Positions 1 to 8,908 of a stretch of 64,000 bases of DNA are shown here, one piece after another. Position 1 is the stretch's first letter, and every line of letters starts with the position of its first letter. The translations under genes and the position numbers were made by a program. The notes beneath the pieces are model-generated. The model did not search any database, had not been told where the DNA came from, and saw nothing but the letters and a program-made list of their open reading frames with translations. Source of the DNA: Lotus japonicus (Eukaryota > Streptophyta > Magnoliopsida > Fabales > Fabaceae); contig NC_080043.1 in the NCBI RefSeq assembly GCF_012489685.1, positions 17,683,443-17,747,442 on the forward strand. Direction: 5' to 3'.

Positions 1-1100
1 GATAGAAAAGCACACAAAGATTTTATCCTGGTTCACTTGATAAATCACTCAAGCTACTCCAGTCCACCCGTTAAGGTGATTTCTTCCTTCTTAGAATGAA
101 GGCAATCCACTAATCAGGTAAGAGTTACAACTGCACTTGAAACCTACAAGTGACTAACAATTACACTGACTTAGCTCACACTAAGATTCACTCTCTTAGT
201 CTTCTCTAGAATCCGATCAACCTTGATCTCCTAAAGGAAAATCAAACAACTGTTTGAGGTTGGTGTTTACAAGGGTTTGCTTCTGAATAAGCTGAGTGTA
301 AACTAAATAAATTACAAGATGAAAGAAAGCTTAGAATGTTTTGAATATCTTGCGCGTGTTGCTTCTTCTTAGTTTCTTAGCCGCTTCTTTCAATCTTCAG
401 CCTCTATATATACTCCAAGGATTAGGGTTGAGCGTTGCATGGGAAATGCTACCGTTGGAGGGCAGTTCTGGAAAATCCAGCTTCTGCTGTGGCTGAGAAC
501 GTTAGGTAGGTCGTCAGGAAGGTACACTGCTTTTGTACTTGGATAGCGACTTGACCTTTTAACCTAGGAGACTTCTGATCAGAGGAATACTTCATATTGG
601 AACTTGTGAAGCCGGTTGATCAGAGTCAGAGGGAAAGCACAGATCCTCTGACCATTGTATCTTCTGATTCTGAACTCAGAGGGAAGAACATGGCCTTCAG
701 AGTTTCTTGCTTCTGGACTTCAGAGTTTCCACTATTCAGCTTCTGGATCTTCAGAGTCTTCTACACCATCAGAACATCTGAACCTTCAGTGTTTCTTGGT
801 TGTCAGAACTTCTGGATCTTCAGAGCTTCTAGCGACTGAGTCCTCATCAGAGTTTGTATAGCTTCAGATCTTCTGAAGCTTTTCCACTGTTCATGCTGAA
901 CATGGTGAATGCGAAAGCGTTGCTTGGGTTACCCTTTATACACAGTGCTTCTGATTTGTGTGAAATTGAGTCAGGGTCAGAGCCTGTAAATAGCACACTC
1001 AGAAAAACACGTTAGAGTACCACAATTGTTCATATCAAAAGGTTAACTTGTAATCATCAAAACATAGAGTTGTACTACTAGATCAAAACTTGATCTTACA
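1..1100 (-). repeat. SIRE-A 3' LTR (first 112 bp missing at window edge)
   Basis: Matches 10891-11990 throughout at constant spacing. It ends on the plus strand in CTTACA at 1100, directly followed by the complement of the polypurine tract. Small open frames inside it (such as 597-839) occur in every LTR copy of the window and look like chance frames. Confidence 0.92.
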
Positions 1101-1116
1101 ATCTCCCCCTTTTTGA
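1101..1116 (-). other. Polypurine tract adjoining the SIRE-A 3' LTR
   Basis: On the minus strand the sequence reads AAAAAGGGGGAGAT immediately before the LTR start TGTAAG. This is the expected plus-strand DNA primer for reverse transcription. SIRE-B has the same tract at 25469-25483. Confidence 0.85.
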
Positions 1117-1264
1117 TGATGACAAAACTAAGATTTTTGATGAACAATTCTTAAACATTAAACTGAATTCACTCAGAGTTTAGAGATATAGAATAAGACT
1201 TATCCTGATGTGAATAGTTTATCTTGCTCATTCTGAATTCAAGTCACTGCTTGATTCTGAGCTT

Positions 1265-1656
1265 AGCTCCCCCTGAATCTAATACTTGATGAAAACGTTA
1301 GTAAAGTCTAGATTCTGAGCTAAATCATATAAGAGTTCAGAGTGAAAATCTTATGACATAGATGAAAAATGAATAATCAGAGCGCATAAGTGATCAGAGT
1401 CATGGACAAGGTATCAGAGTCTTGGGTATCAGAGTCAACTTAGAATCACTTCAGAAGAAGTGAAATGTATTCCTTGTATTTGCCCAGTGACACATCTATG
1501 GTCATGAAGGTGGAACTCTTAAAATCTCCAAAAGAAAAATAAGTCACACTAACACATCTTACACATCAAAAACTGGGTTTACTCCCCCTTTTTGTCATAA
1601 GCAAAAAGCTCGGGGTGTGAAAAACTTAGCTTGAAGTACAAGGTACTCCCCCTTAG
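1265..1656 (-). other. Additional polypurine-tract copies upstream of the SIRE-A 3' LTR
   Basis: Three further G-rich purine motifs (AGGGGGAG core) occur on the minus strand, at about 1267-1274, 1582-1594 and 1646-1654, before the LTR-proximal tract. Repeated tracts at this place are known from sireviruses. SIRE-B keeps corresponding motifs near 24930, 24995 and 25311. Which one primes plus-strand synthesis cannot be read from sequence; the LTR-adjacent one fits best. Confidence 0.65.
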
Positions 1657-1842
1657 AGAAGGTCTAAGTTGAAAGAAAATGAAGACGATGTAAGAGTCAG
1701 AGTGAGGCGATAATAAATAGAAGAGTTAATGCAAGGGATGAACGTTTACCACCGGTCAAGGGAGTAAATAGAAGGGTCAGTTACCAAGAACTTAACCTTG
1801 AGAAACTGTAAGAGCATTAACTTTCAGAGAGAAAGTGAAGCC

Positions 1843-1850
1843 TATAAAAA
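1843..1850 (+). promoter_or_regulatory. TATA box of the SIRE-A antisense gene
   Basis: TATAAAAA lies 52 bp before the ATG at 1902. The equivalent position in SIRE-B has TATATAAA (24734-24744, minus strand) in a well conserved context that includes the motif GGAGAGAAAGGTAAGC between TATA and ATG. The conserved spacing in two diverged copies supports a real RNA polymerase II promoter directing transcription opposite to gag-pol. Confidence 0.55.
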
Positions 1851-1901
1851 CGTTGGAGAGAAAGGTAAGCTGCACATCTCGAATAATTTTCAGTAAGAAA
1901 A

Positions 1902-2294
1902 ATGGCATCATACAGAATGGCATTAGAAGAGCTCAGAAGGAAGGCGTTTGAGGAAGATATGTTCCTCAATATTAGGCATCCCGATGGTACAAAGACCATA
2001 CAAGAGCTGACGAAGATACTGCTGGAAGAAGATCTTGGTCCAGAGATGGAGAAAGATCTGAAGGAGTTCCTCTGCTTCGTGGAAGAGATTCAGGAGCTTT
2101 GCCAGCGGGAGCTGAATCTGCTGGAAGAGAAGGAGACTGTGGAGAAGAGACTTAAGACGACGGAAGATAGTCTAGAAAAAGATGATCTGAGCATCAAACT
2201 CAGCAACATAGAGTATGCATTGGATCGTCTGGAGAAGGAAAGAGTGGAGCAGCGCCAAGAATGCAGAAGAATGAGGAAGGATCCTCCATTCTAG
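1902..2294 (+). CDS. SIRE-A antisense ORF, coiled-coil protein of unknown function
   Basis: A 130-codon frame, opposite in strand to gag, pol and ORF3, between ORF3 and the 3' LTR. The product is very charged (rich in Glu, Lys, Arg, Leu), with long heptad-like stretches around residues 45-120, so a helical coiled coil is expected. No signal peptide, membrane segment or known catalytic motif is visible. SIRE-B carries a frame of exactly the same length (24289-24681), roughly 70% identical by eye, with mostly conservative changes and the same ends (MASY at the start, DPPF at the end). A TATA box 52 bp upstream and AATAAA 57 bp downstream make a complete small gene. Function is unknown; a regulatory or accessory role is only a guess. 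The main alternative is a chance frame, which conserved length without indels argues against. Confidence 0.6.
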   Translation: MASYRMALEELRRKAFEEDMFLNIRHPDGTKTIQELTKILLEEDLGPEMEKDLKEFLCFVEEIQELCQRELNLLEEKETVEKRLKTTEDSLEKDDLSIKLSNIEYALDRLEKERVEQRQECRRMRKDPPF

Positions 2295-2350
2295 ATATAG
2301 GGAATAATGTATGATGGAAAGAATTATGATGTAAACATAGAACAATTATG

Positions 2351-2356
2351 AATAAA
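2351..2356 (+). terminator. Poly(A) signal AATAAA of the SIRE-A antisense gene
   Basis: AATAAA lies 57 bp after the stop of the antisense frame. SIRE-B keeps AATAAA on its minus strand at 24243-24238. It falls in the 216-bp AT-rich interval separating the convergent stops of the antisense gene and ORF3. Confidence 0.5.
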
Positions 2357-2510
2357 ACAGGTTTTGCAAACATATGTGACACAAATATATATAGATATAT
2401 GCATATAGAATCACAAGTGAACAAATTAAACTTAAGTAAATAAGCAGAGTTTAACTAAAACAACGTTAAAGAAAAAAAAGAAAAGGAAAAAAAAGAAGAG
2501 ATCCTAAAAA

Positions 2511-5360
2511 CTAAGGTTTGTCAGTACGGCGCAGAAGTTCCATCATCATGTGCTTCATCTCAATCAGCATGGATTCATGAGTGTCAAGACGTTGTTCCAT
2601 GATGTCGAGTCTGGATGAGCTTGTCGGAGTAGAGCTGGAAGGAACGTTCTGAGCAGCTTGAGGTTCTGGAATGGAAGCAGAAGCAGCAGGAGTAAACAGA
2701 ACTGGTGCAAGTCGCTCTGCCTCAGCCTCAGCTTCAAGACGTTCTGCCTCAAGTCTGGCTTGTTCAGCCTGAGCTGCTGCTTGACGGGCAGCTTCTTCTT
2801 CTTGTTCTTTCTGTCTCTTGGCTTCTTCAATGGCTTCAAGAAGCTTGGTTCGCTGTTCTAGTTCATGAAGAGCCACCCTCCTAGCAAATCTTTGCTTTGC
2901 AGCCTCAATGCTCTGACTGCCTTCTGCATGCAGGAGCTGCAGCATAACGGGAAACTGAGCCACCAGCCAAGTGCTCAACTCGTTCCACTCATCAGCCACA
3001 TTTTCAGCATTCTCACTGAGGTCAGTCTGACCGTGCACATTGCGGAGCCTCAAGGAGGCTTCATGATTGAAAATATTGATGCACTCAGAGAGAGATGTGG
3101 GTTGAAGGTGAGTATAGGGAATGATGGAGAGGTTGGGTGCAGGAGAGGCTGGGTGATTGCTGCTATGAGCTTCAGAGGCACCTTGTGGAGAACCAATGTT
3201 AATTATGGGAGCATTGGGTTCAGAGGTTCCACGGTGAGGGTCTGAAGTTTCAACCAGAGGGTGAGGTGATCTAACCGAGGATTGGTTAGATACTGATTGT
3301 TCAGGTTCAGGATCTGGTTGAATTGGCTCTTGTTGGTCAGGGACAGGGTGAGTCTGTTGGACTAAGGGGTCTGCCTCTTGGATAGGATTGGCCAAGATAG
3401 GTTCATCTGGGTCAACTAGACGTTCAGGTCTAGGGCCAGGATATTGCCTAGGGCTTGGACAGGTAAGGTAATAGTCTTCCAAGGCAGATACCTTCTCTTT
3501 CCTAACCTCCATGAATTTTCTAAGTGATTCAGAGGTATTGGAAGGAGGAGAGTCAAAGACATTGATGGGGAAGGATACAGGTGTGAAGGCTGATGAAGAG
3601 TCTGTATCCGTGGTTCTGATAGCAGGACGTGCTGATGCTCTGGGAGCAGAGTGATCAGACGTTCTGGGTTGTGGTTCTGTTGGGTTGGGTTCTGGTTGGT
3701 TTTGGATGATGGGTTCAGAAGGTAATGGGTCGTATGGAATGGTGAGGAGAGAGGTTGGATCTTCTGACCTAGAGGGTTGGTTCTGAAGCAAATTCCAGAG
3801 TGGTGCTTCAGTAGGAGAAGGTTGAAAGAATGAAGATCTTGGGGAATGTGGTGGAGTGGTGGTTTGTGCGGCTGGCTGGGATTCGGGAATAGGAGTGAGG
3901 GGATTTGAAGAGTGTTGGAGTAAGGCAGAAATTGGGAGTGCATCAAATAAATTCAAATCATCATCAGAGGTAAGTGCGGGCTTACTTGTATGTGCTGATG
4001 ATCGAGTCACTCTGGCAGGAGGTTCAGTCCTTCTGACCTCTGCAGCAGCTGGTTCCACCCGAGTAGGCTTCACCACAATCCTGACTTTCTTCTGCTTCTT
4101 CTTTGGAGGACCATCCTCACTATCATCACCATCATCATCAGCAGGCTTGCTCTTCGGTTTCTTGACCAGAGGGACATCAGATTCCTCTGAGGATTCGTCC
4201 AGAACCATCTTCCTCTTGGTTTTCTTCTTGGGAGGAGAAGGAAACTCTGGAGCTGGTGGAAGTCTGCTGACGAAATCATCAAGGTCAATCTCGAATCCTT
4301 GAGCCCTGAGGTCTTCAACATAGCATCTGATGGCTTCAGGATGGTCTGCTTGAGTCCACAGAGGGTAGTCATTCAGAGGCATTCTTCTTCCTCTGATCTC
4401 AGAAGATGTGTCCTCATGAGCAGGAGCAATCTTCTTCTGGACTAAGCCCATCTTCTTCAGAGAGGTGGCGGTGAAGACATCGCTGACAATTGTGCTCAAG
4501 TCCTCTGTGCAACCAGCATTGATCAAATCTTGCACCAGGTTGCTTTCAATCAGAAAGTCTGAGAGCAGCCTCCCAAAAGGGATATATTTGATGGCTGACT
4601 TGATGGAGGAGGTGGTGCGAGACTTCCGGATGCATTCCTTCAGATAGGAGAACAGGAAGTAGGGAAGGCAGATCTTCTCCTTGTCTTGAATGAAGAACAG
4701 CATCGCCTTCTGATTGAAGTTGATGTAGTCTGGAGAACTGCCCTTTGGTCGTTGATTAATGCAGTTGAGGAGGATCTTGTGCCAGATTCTCAGTTTGGGG
4801 TGAAGGTCCATCACCTTGTAACTCGTCTTGCCCGGTTTGAAAGTGGTGTACAGGGCCTTGTTGACGATGTCTTTGGTTCTGGGTTTCAGCTTCGATTCCG
4901 TCAGTGAGAACCGATACCCATGAGCAGTTTCTGCACCTAGCAGATTCACGAAGGACTTCTCCGTGATGATGATCTTCCTACCCAGTATGTAAGAGACCAC
5001 CTGAGTGTCATCACAATCAGCGTGCTTCCAGAATTCCTTTACTAGCTTCTCATACACCGGTCCTCGAAGTCGATTGAAGTAGTTTCCCCAACCTTGAGCT
5101 TGGACTTCGGGACGGAGATCAAACCCATTTGCAGCCAAGTTGTCGAGGTTGAATCTCCATTCTGCAAGGACTTGGAGTTCCTCAGGAGGAAATACACAGT
5201 GAACGGCACAGCCCCGTTCTGCAATAGGAACAACCTGCTCTGGAGCTTGAGCTTGTTCTTGTGCTGGGTTCTCAGGGCCCCGTTGACCCGTTGCCAAACC
5301 GACTACCATATGAGGGAACTGAGGTGCATCTGCAGTAGATCTTCTGGTTTGTCTCACCAT
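2511..5360 (-). CDS. SIRE-A ORF3, long accessory ('envelope-like') protein
   Basis: 949 codons if started at 5360 (MVRQTRRS), the start shared with SIRE-B. An in-frame ATG at 5516 adds 52 residues, but the corresponding SIRE-B stretch is frameshifted, so it is probably leader. Visible parts: an N-terminal globular region (about residues 50-330) like the conserved part of ORF3 in legume SIRE elements; basic clusters rich in KKK/RK around residues 360-430 that look like nuclear localisation signals; a long Pro/Ser/Glu-rich disordered middle; and an Ala/Glu/Arg-rich coiled coil near residues 800-880. I see no signal peptide or membrane span, so the usual 'envelope-like' label is not supported. 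It follows pol by 443 bp, on the same strand, behind a CT-rich leader. Function unknown. Confidence 0.8.
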   Translation of the reverse strand: MVRQTRRSTADAPQFPHMVVGLATGQRGPENPAQEQAQAPEQVVPIAERGCAVHCVFPPEELQVLAEWRFNLDNLAANGFDLRPEVQAQGWGNYFNRLRGPVYEKLVKEFWKHADCDDTQVVSYILGRKIIITEKSFVNLLGAETAHGYRFSLTESKLKPRTKDIVNKALYTTFKPGKTSYKVMDLHPKLRIWHKILLNCINQRPKGSSPDYINFNQKAMLFFIQDKEKICLPYFLFSYLKECIRKSRTTSSIKSAIKYIPFGRLLSDFLIESNLVQDLINAGCTEDLSTIVSDVFTATSLKKMGLVQKKIAPAHEDTSSEIRGRRMPLNDYPLWTQADHPEAIRCYVEDLRAQGFEIDLDDFVSRLPPAPEFPSPPKKKTKRKMVLDESSEESDVPLVKKPKSKPADDDGDDSEDGPPKKKQKKVRIVVKPTRVEPAAAEVRRTEPPARVTRSSAHTSKPALTSDDDLNLFDALPISALLQHSSNPLTPIPESQPAAQTTTPPHSPRSSFFQPSPTEAPLWNLLQNQPSRSEDPTSLLTIPYDPLPSEPIIQNQPEPNPTEPQPRTSDHSAPRASARPAIRTTDTDSSSAFTPVSFPINVFDSPPSNTSESLRKFMEVRKEKVSALEDYYLTCPSPRQYPGPRPERLVDPDEPILANPIQEADPLVQQTHPVPDQQEPIQPDPEPEQSVSNQSSVRSPHPLVETSDPHRGTSEPNAPIINIGSPQGASEAHSSNHPASPAPNLSIIPYTHLQPTSLSECINIFNHEASLRLRNVHGQTDLSENAENVADEWNELSTWLVAQFPVMLQLLHAEGSQSIEAAKQRFARRVALHELEQRTKLLEAIEEAKRQKEQEEEAARQAAAQAEQARLEAERLEAEAEAERLAPVLFTPAASASIPEPQAAQNVPSSSTPTSSSRLDIMEQRLDTHESMLIEMKHMMMELLRRTDKP

Positions 5361-5530
5361 CTTGAAGAGGTTGAAGGTTTGAGGTTGAAGATGAAGTTTG
5401 AAGGATGAAGAGAGATCGAGAGAGAAATCACGAAGGAGGCGGTTTTGAAAAGCAGGGAGTGCGAGAGTGAAAACCGGAAGTGAGAGAGAACGTGTGTGTG
5501 TAGTGGGTTTTATCAAATAACCGTTGTTGA
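5361..5530 (-). promoter_or_regulatory. Putative leader and TATA-like site of SIRE-A ORF3
   Basis: On the minus strand a GATAAAACCC motif (5514-5505) precedes about 145 bp of CT-rich sequence with CTCTCTC runs, ending in the context AAGATGG at the ORF3 start. SIRE-B has the same arrangement at 21075-21230. The composition is like a plant 5' UTR and could let ORF3 be transcribed independently of the LTR. This is inference; no transcript data are available here. Confidence 0.35.
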
Positions 5531-5803
5531 TTCAAAAAGCACTTTAAAATCAACGGTTGAAAATTAAAGATAGACAGTAACAGTAAAATACACAATCACA
5601 CACAGGAGATAAGCATATCTACACGCAATCACAACAGACTGTCACACGGGCACAAGGAACTATGCATCAGAAATTCTGACGCACGTGTTGTTGTCTCAGC
5701 TTCAGAGTCAGTACCAGTGGGCACACACACTCTGATTGAGTTACCTTCTGGACTAGACATCTTCTGATCAAGAAGTATCATAGTCAGAGGTTCTGATCTA
5801 TCT

Positions 5804-8800
5804 TCACTCTGGACAAAAGTCCATGTTTAGATTTTTCAGAATAAAATTAAATCTATCTTCAGCTAAGGGCTTTGTAAAGATATCTGCCCATTGATGGTCA
5901 GTATCAACAAACTTCAGAAGAAGTACGCCCTTCTGCACATAATCTCTAATGAAGTGATACTTTACCTCAATGTGCTTTGCCCTTGAATGCAAGATAGGAT
6001 TCTTGCTCAACGAAATTGCAGCAGTGTTATCACAATAGATTGGGATATTGCTCTCAAGGATCTGATAATCCTCCAGCTGATGTTTCATCCAGAGCATCTG
6101 AGTGCTGCATATTGCTGCTGAGATATATTCTGCCTCTGCAGTTGATAGAGCAATGGTTGATTGCCTCTTGCTTGCCCATGAGACTAGATTGCTTCCCAGA
6201 AATTGACAATTTCCAGAAGTACTTTTTCTCTCTGTTCTATCTCCAGCATAATCAGCATCACAATAACCTGAAAGCTTATACTCTGATGTTTTCTTATACA
6301 TCAAGCCAAGGTTAGTGGTGCCTTTCAGATACCTCAGGATCCTCTTAACAGCAGTTAAGTGGGTTTCCCTTGGATCTGATTGGAAACGAGCACATAAATG
6401 AACACTAAATAATATGTCTGGCCTAGATGCAGTTAAGTACAGAAGTGAACCTATCATGCCACGATAGAGCTTCTGACATACTTTACCACTTATATCTTCT
6501 TTTTCCAGAATGCATGTTGGATGCATTGGAGTCTTGGCCACTGTAGATTCCAGCATATTGAACTTCTTCAGAAGTTCTTTAGTGTACTTGCTCTGATGGA
6601 TATATGTTCCTTCTGGTGTTTGATTAACTTGTATTCCCAGAAAGTACTTTAATTCTCCCATCATACTCATTTCAAATTCAGCCTGCATCATCTCAGAAAA
6701 TTCTTTGCATAGAGATTGATTAGCAGAACCAAATATAATATCATCAACATAAATTTGCACAATTAAGATATCATCTTTATAAGTCTTGCAAAAGAGAGTT
6801 GTATCTACTTTACCCCTTACAAACTCATTCTCCAGAAGGAATGAGCTAAGTCTCTCATACCATGCTCTGGGAGCTTGCTTCAGACCGTAGAGTGATTTCT
6901 TCAATTTGAACACATGGTCTGGTTTCTTTTCATCTTCAAAACCTGGGGGTTGATGAACATAGACTTCCTCTGAGATATAACCATTTAGGAAGGCACTCTT
7001 TACGTCCATCTGATGTAGAACTATGTTGTGATTTACTGAGAAAGAAATCAATAATCTGATTGCCTCCAGTCTTGCTACCGGAGCAAATGTTTCAGTATAG
7101 TCTATTCCTTCCTGCTGGCTGTAGCCTTGAGCAACTAGCCTTGCCTTGTTTCTGACTACATCTCCTTTCTCATTTAGCTTGTTTCTGAATACCCATTTCG
7201 TTCCAATAACATGGACATTCTCAGGCTTCTTCACTAAGCTCCAAACATCGTTCTTGGAGAATTGATTCAATTCTTCTTCCATGGCCAGAATCCAATCCTT
7301 GTCCTGAAGAGCTTCATCTATGGACTTGGGTTCAATTAAGGACACCAATCCTTTCAGACTCAGCAAGGTCTCTTCAGAGGGTCTGAAGGCAGATCTGGTT
7401 CTGACTGGTTCATCTTTGTTGCCCAGAATCAATTCCTTAGGATGAGCTGCAGTGATTCTGCTCTTCTTCAGAGTTTGTGAGTTGGAGGGACCAGCTTCTT
7501 CCTCTGGTTCATCTTCCTCTGGCTCAACTTCCTCTGGAGCTTTGCCTTTGTCAGAAACATTAATGCTTAAATCTGCAAACTTTTCAACTAGCTTTGACTG
7601 GTCAGAGTCAAGCTTATCATCAAATCTAACATGAATAGATTCTTCAATAGTCTTAGCATCAGTATTATAAAATCTAAAACCTTTAGATCTATCAGAATAA
7701 CCAAGTAATAGACACTTAGAAGATTTAGCATCAAATTTATGCAATCTATCCTTAGTATTGAGAACATAACAAACACAGCCAAAAGGATGAAAATAAGAAA
7801 TGTTGGGTTTTATGTTCTTCCACAATTCATAAGGAGTCTTATTCAGAATTGGTCTCACAGAGATTCTGTTCTGAATGTAACATGCTGTATTTACTGCCTC
7901 TGCCCAAAAGTGCTTAGCCATGCCAGTTTCTTGGAGCATGGTTCTAGCCATCTCCTGAAGAGTTCTATTCTTCCTCTCAACAACACCATTTTGTTGAGGA
8001 GTTCTGGGACAAGAGAAATCATGTGTAATTCCATAGGAATCAAACAGACTCTCAAACTTGTCATTCTCAAACTCTCCACCATGGTCACTTCTGACACGCA
8101 CAATTCTACAAGCCTTCTCGTTTTGCACTTGAGCAATGAAGGTAGAGAACACAGCATGAGACTCATCCTTGCGGGTTAGAAACTTTACCCATGTCCAGCG
8201 GCTATAGTCATCAACGATAACCATCCCATATCTCTTGCCACCTATAGACTCAGTTTTCACTGGTCCAAACAGGTCGATATGCAGAAGTTCTAACGGCCTT
8301 GAGGTTGAGACAACATTCTTTGCCTTGAAAGGGACTTTTGTGAATTTGCCTTTCTGACATGCTTCACAAAGAGCGTCTGAAGCGAACTTCAGATTGGGTA
8401 AGCCCCTGACGAGGTTTAGCTTGCTCAGCTGAGAAATCTTTCTCATACTGGCATGCCCTAACCGTCTATGCCATATCCACTGCTCTTCATTAACAGACAG
8501 AAGGCACTTCACATTCTGAGCCTCCAACTCAGATAATCTGATCTTATAAATGTTGTTCTTCCTCTTGCTGTTAAACAGAACAGAGCCATCGATCTGACTT
8601 ACAGCCCGGCAGGACTTTTGATTGAATATAACATCATAACCCTTGTCAGCTAATTGACTTATAGACAATAAGTTATGTGTTAAGCCGTCTACCAATAAAA
8701 CATCATCAATGCATGGACTACTATCTACACAAATAGTACCAGTACCAATAATTTTACCCTTTTCATTTCCTCCGAAGCCAACTTCGCCTCCAGGCTTAAG

Positions 8801-8908
8801 TTTCAGCTCTCGGAACATACGCTTTTCTCCCGTCATGTGACGCGAGCATCCACTGTCCAGATACCATGATTGGTGTTTCAGTGGAGCTATCAAGGATATC
8901 TGCAACAT
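5804..8908 (-). CDS. pol: SIRE-A pol: protease, integrase, reverse transcriptase, RNase H
   Basis: 1034 codons, intact. In order: aspartic protease motif ([10 protein letters not shown], about residues 15-24); GAG-pre-integrase zinc region (HRRLGH ... CEAC, about 147-184); integrase core with the D-D-E residues near 212, 274 and 311 ([26 protein letters not shown]); RT starting near residue 568 (WVFRNK) with catalytic YVDD near 715; RNase H near 875-1000 (DADYAGD ... STAEAEY ... YCDN) and end TKPLAEDRF. Integrase before RT defines Ty1/copia. The frame is +1 relative to gag and overlaps it by 113 bp, so synthesis would need frameshifting or another start. The protein acts in the cytoplasmic particle and the nucleus during cDNA synthesis and integration. 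Confidence 0.95.
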   Translation of the reverse strand: MLQISLIAPLKHQSWYLDSGCSRHMTGEKRMFRELKLKPGGEVGFGGNEKGKIIGTGTICVDSSPCIDDVLLVDGLTHNLLSISQLADKGYDVIFNQKSCRAVSQIDGSVLFNSKRKNNIYKIRLSELEAQNVKCLLSVNEEQWIWHRRLGHASMRKISQLSKLNLVRGLPNLKFASDALCEACQKGKFTKVPFKAKNVVSTSRPLELLHIDLFGPVKTESIGGKRYGMVIVDDYSRWTWVKFLTRKDESHAVFSTFIAQVQNEKACRIVRVRSDHGGEFENDKFESLFDSYGITHDFSCPRTPQQNGVVERKNRTLQEMARTMLQETGMAKHFWAEAVNTACYIQNRISVRPILNKTPYELWKNIKPNISYFHPFGCVCYVLNTKDRLHKFDAKSSKCLLLGYSDRSKGFRFYNTDAKTIEESIHVRFDDKLDSDQSKLVEKFADLSINVSDKGKAPEEVEPEEDEPEEEAGPSNSQTLKKSRITAAHPKELILGNKDEPVRTRSAFRPSEETLLSLKGLVSLIEPKSIDEALQDKDWILAMEEELNQFSKNDVWSLVKKPENVHVIGTKWVFRNKLNEKGDVVRNKARLVAQGYSQQEGIDYTETFAPVARLEAIRLLISFSVNHNIVLHQMDVKSAFLNGYISEEVYVHQPPGFEDEKKPDHVFKLKKSLYGLKQAPRAWYERLSSFLLENEFVRGKVDTTLFCKTYKDDILIVQIYVDDIIFGSANQSLCKEFSEMMQAEFEMSMMGELKYFLGIQVNQTPEGTYIHQSKYTKELLKKFNMLESTVAKTPMHPTCILEKEDISGKVCQKLYRGMIGSLLYLTASRPDILFSVHLCARFQSDPRETHLTAVKRILRYLKGTTNLGLMYKKTSEYKLSGYCDADYAGDRTERKSTSGNCQFLGSNLVSWASKRQSTIALSTAEAEYISAAICSTQMLWMKHQLEDYQILESNIPIYCDNTAAISLSKNPILHSRAKHIEVKYHFIRDYVQKGVLLLKFVDTDHQWADIFTKPLAEDRFNFILKNLNMDFCPE

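Noticed and set aside
597..861. Open frames of 68-80 codons inside the SIRE LTR, repeated in each LTR copy (11487, 25745, 61745)
   Set aside because: They recur only because the LTR recurs. They overlap in two frames, have TCAGA-type short-repeat composition and no gene signals.
1871..1901. GTAAGC...TTTTCAG in the antisense gene leader, looking like an intron
   Set aside because: Only about 30 bp, too short for a plant intron, although conserved in both copies.
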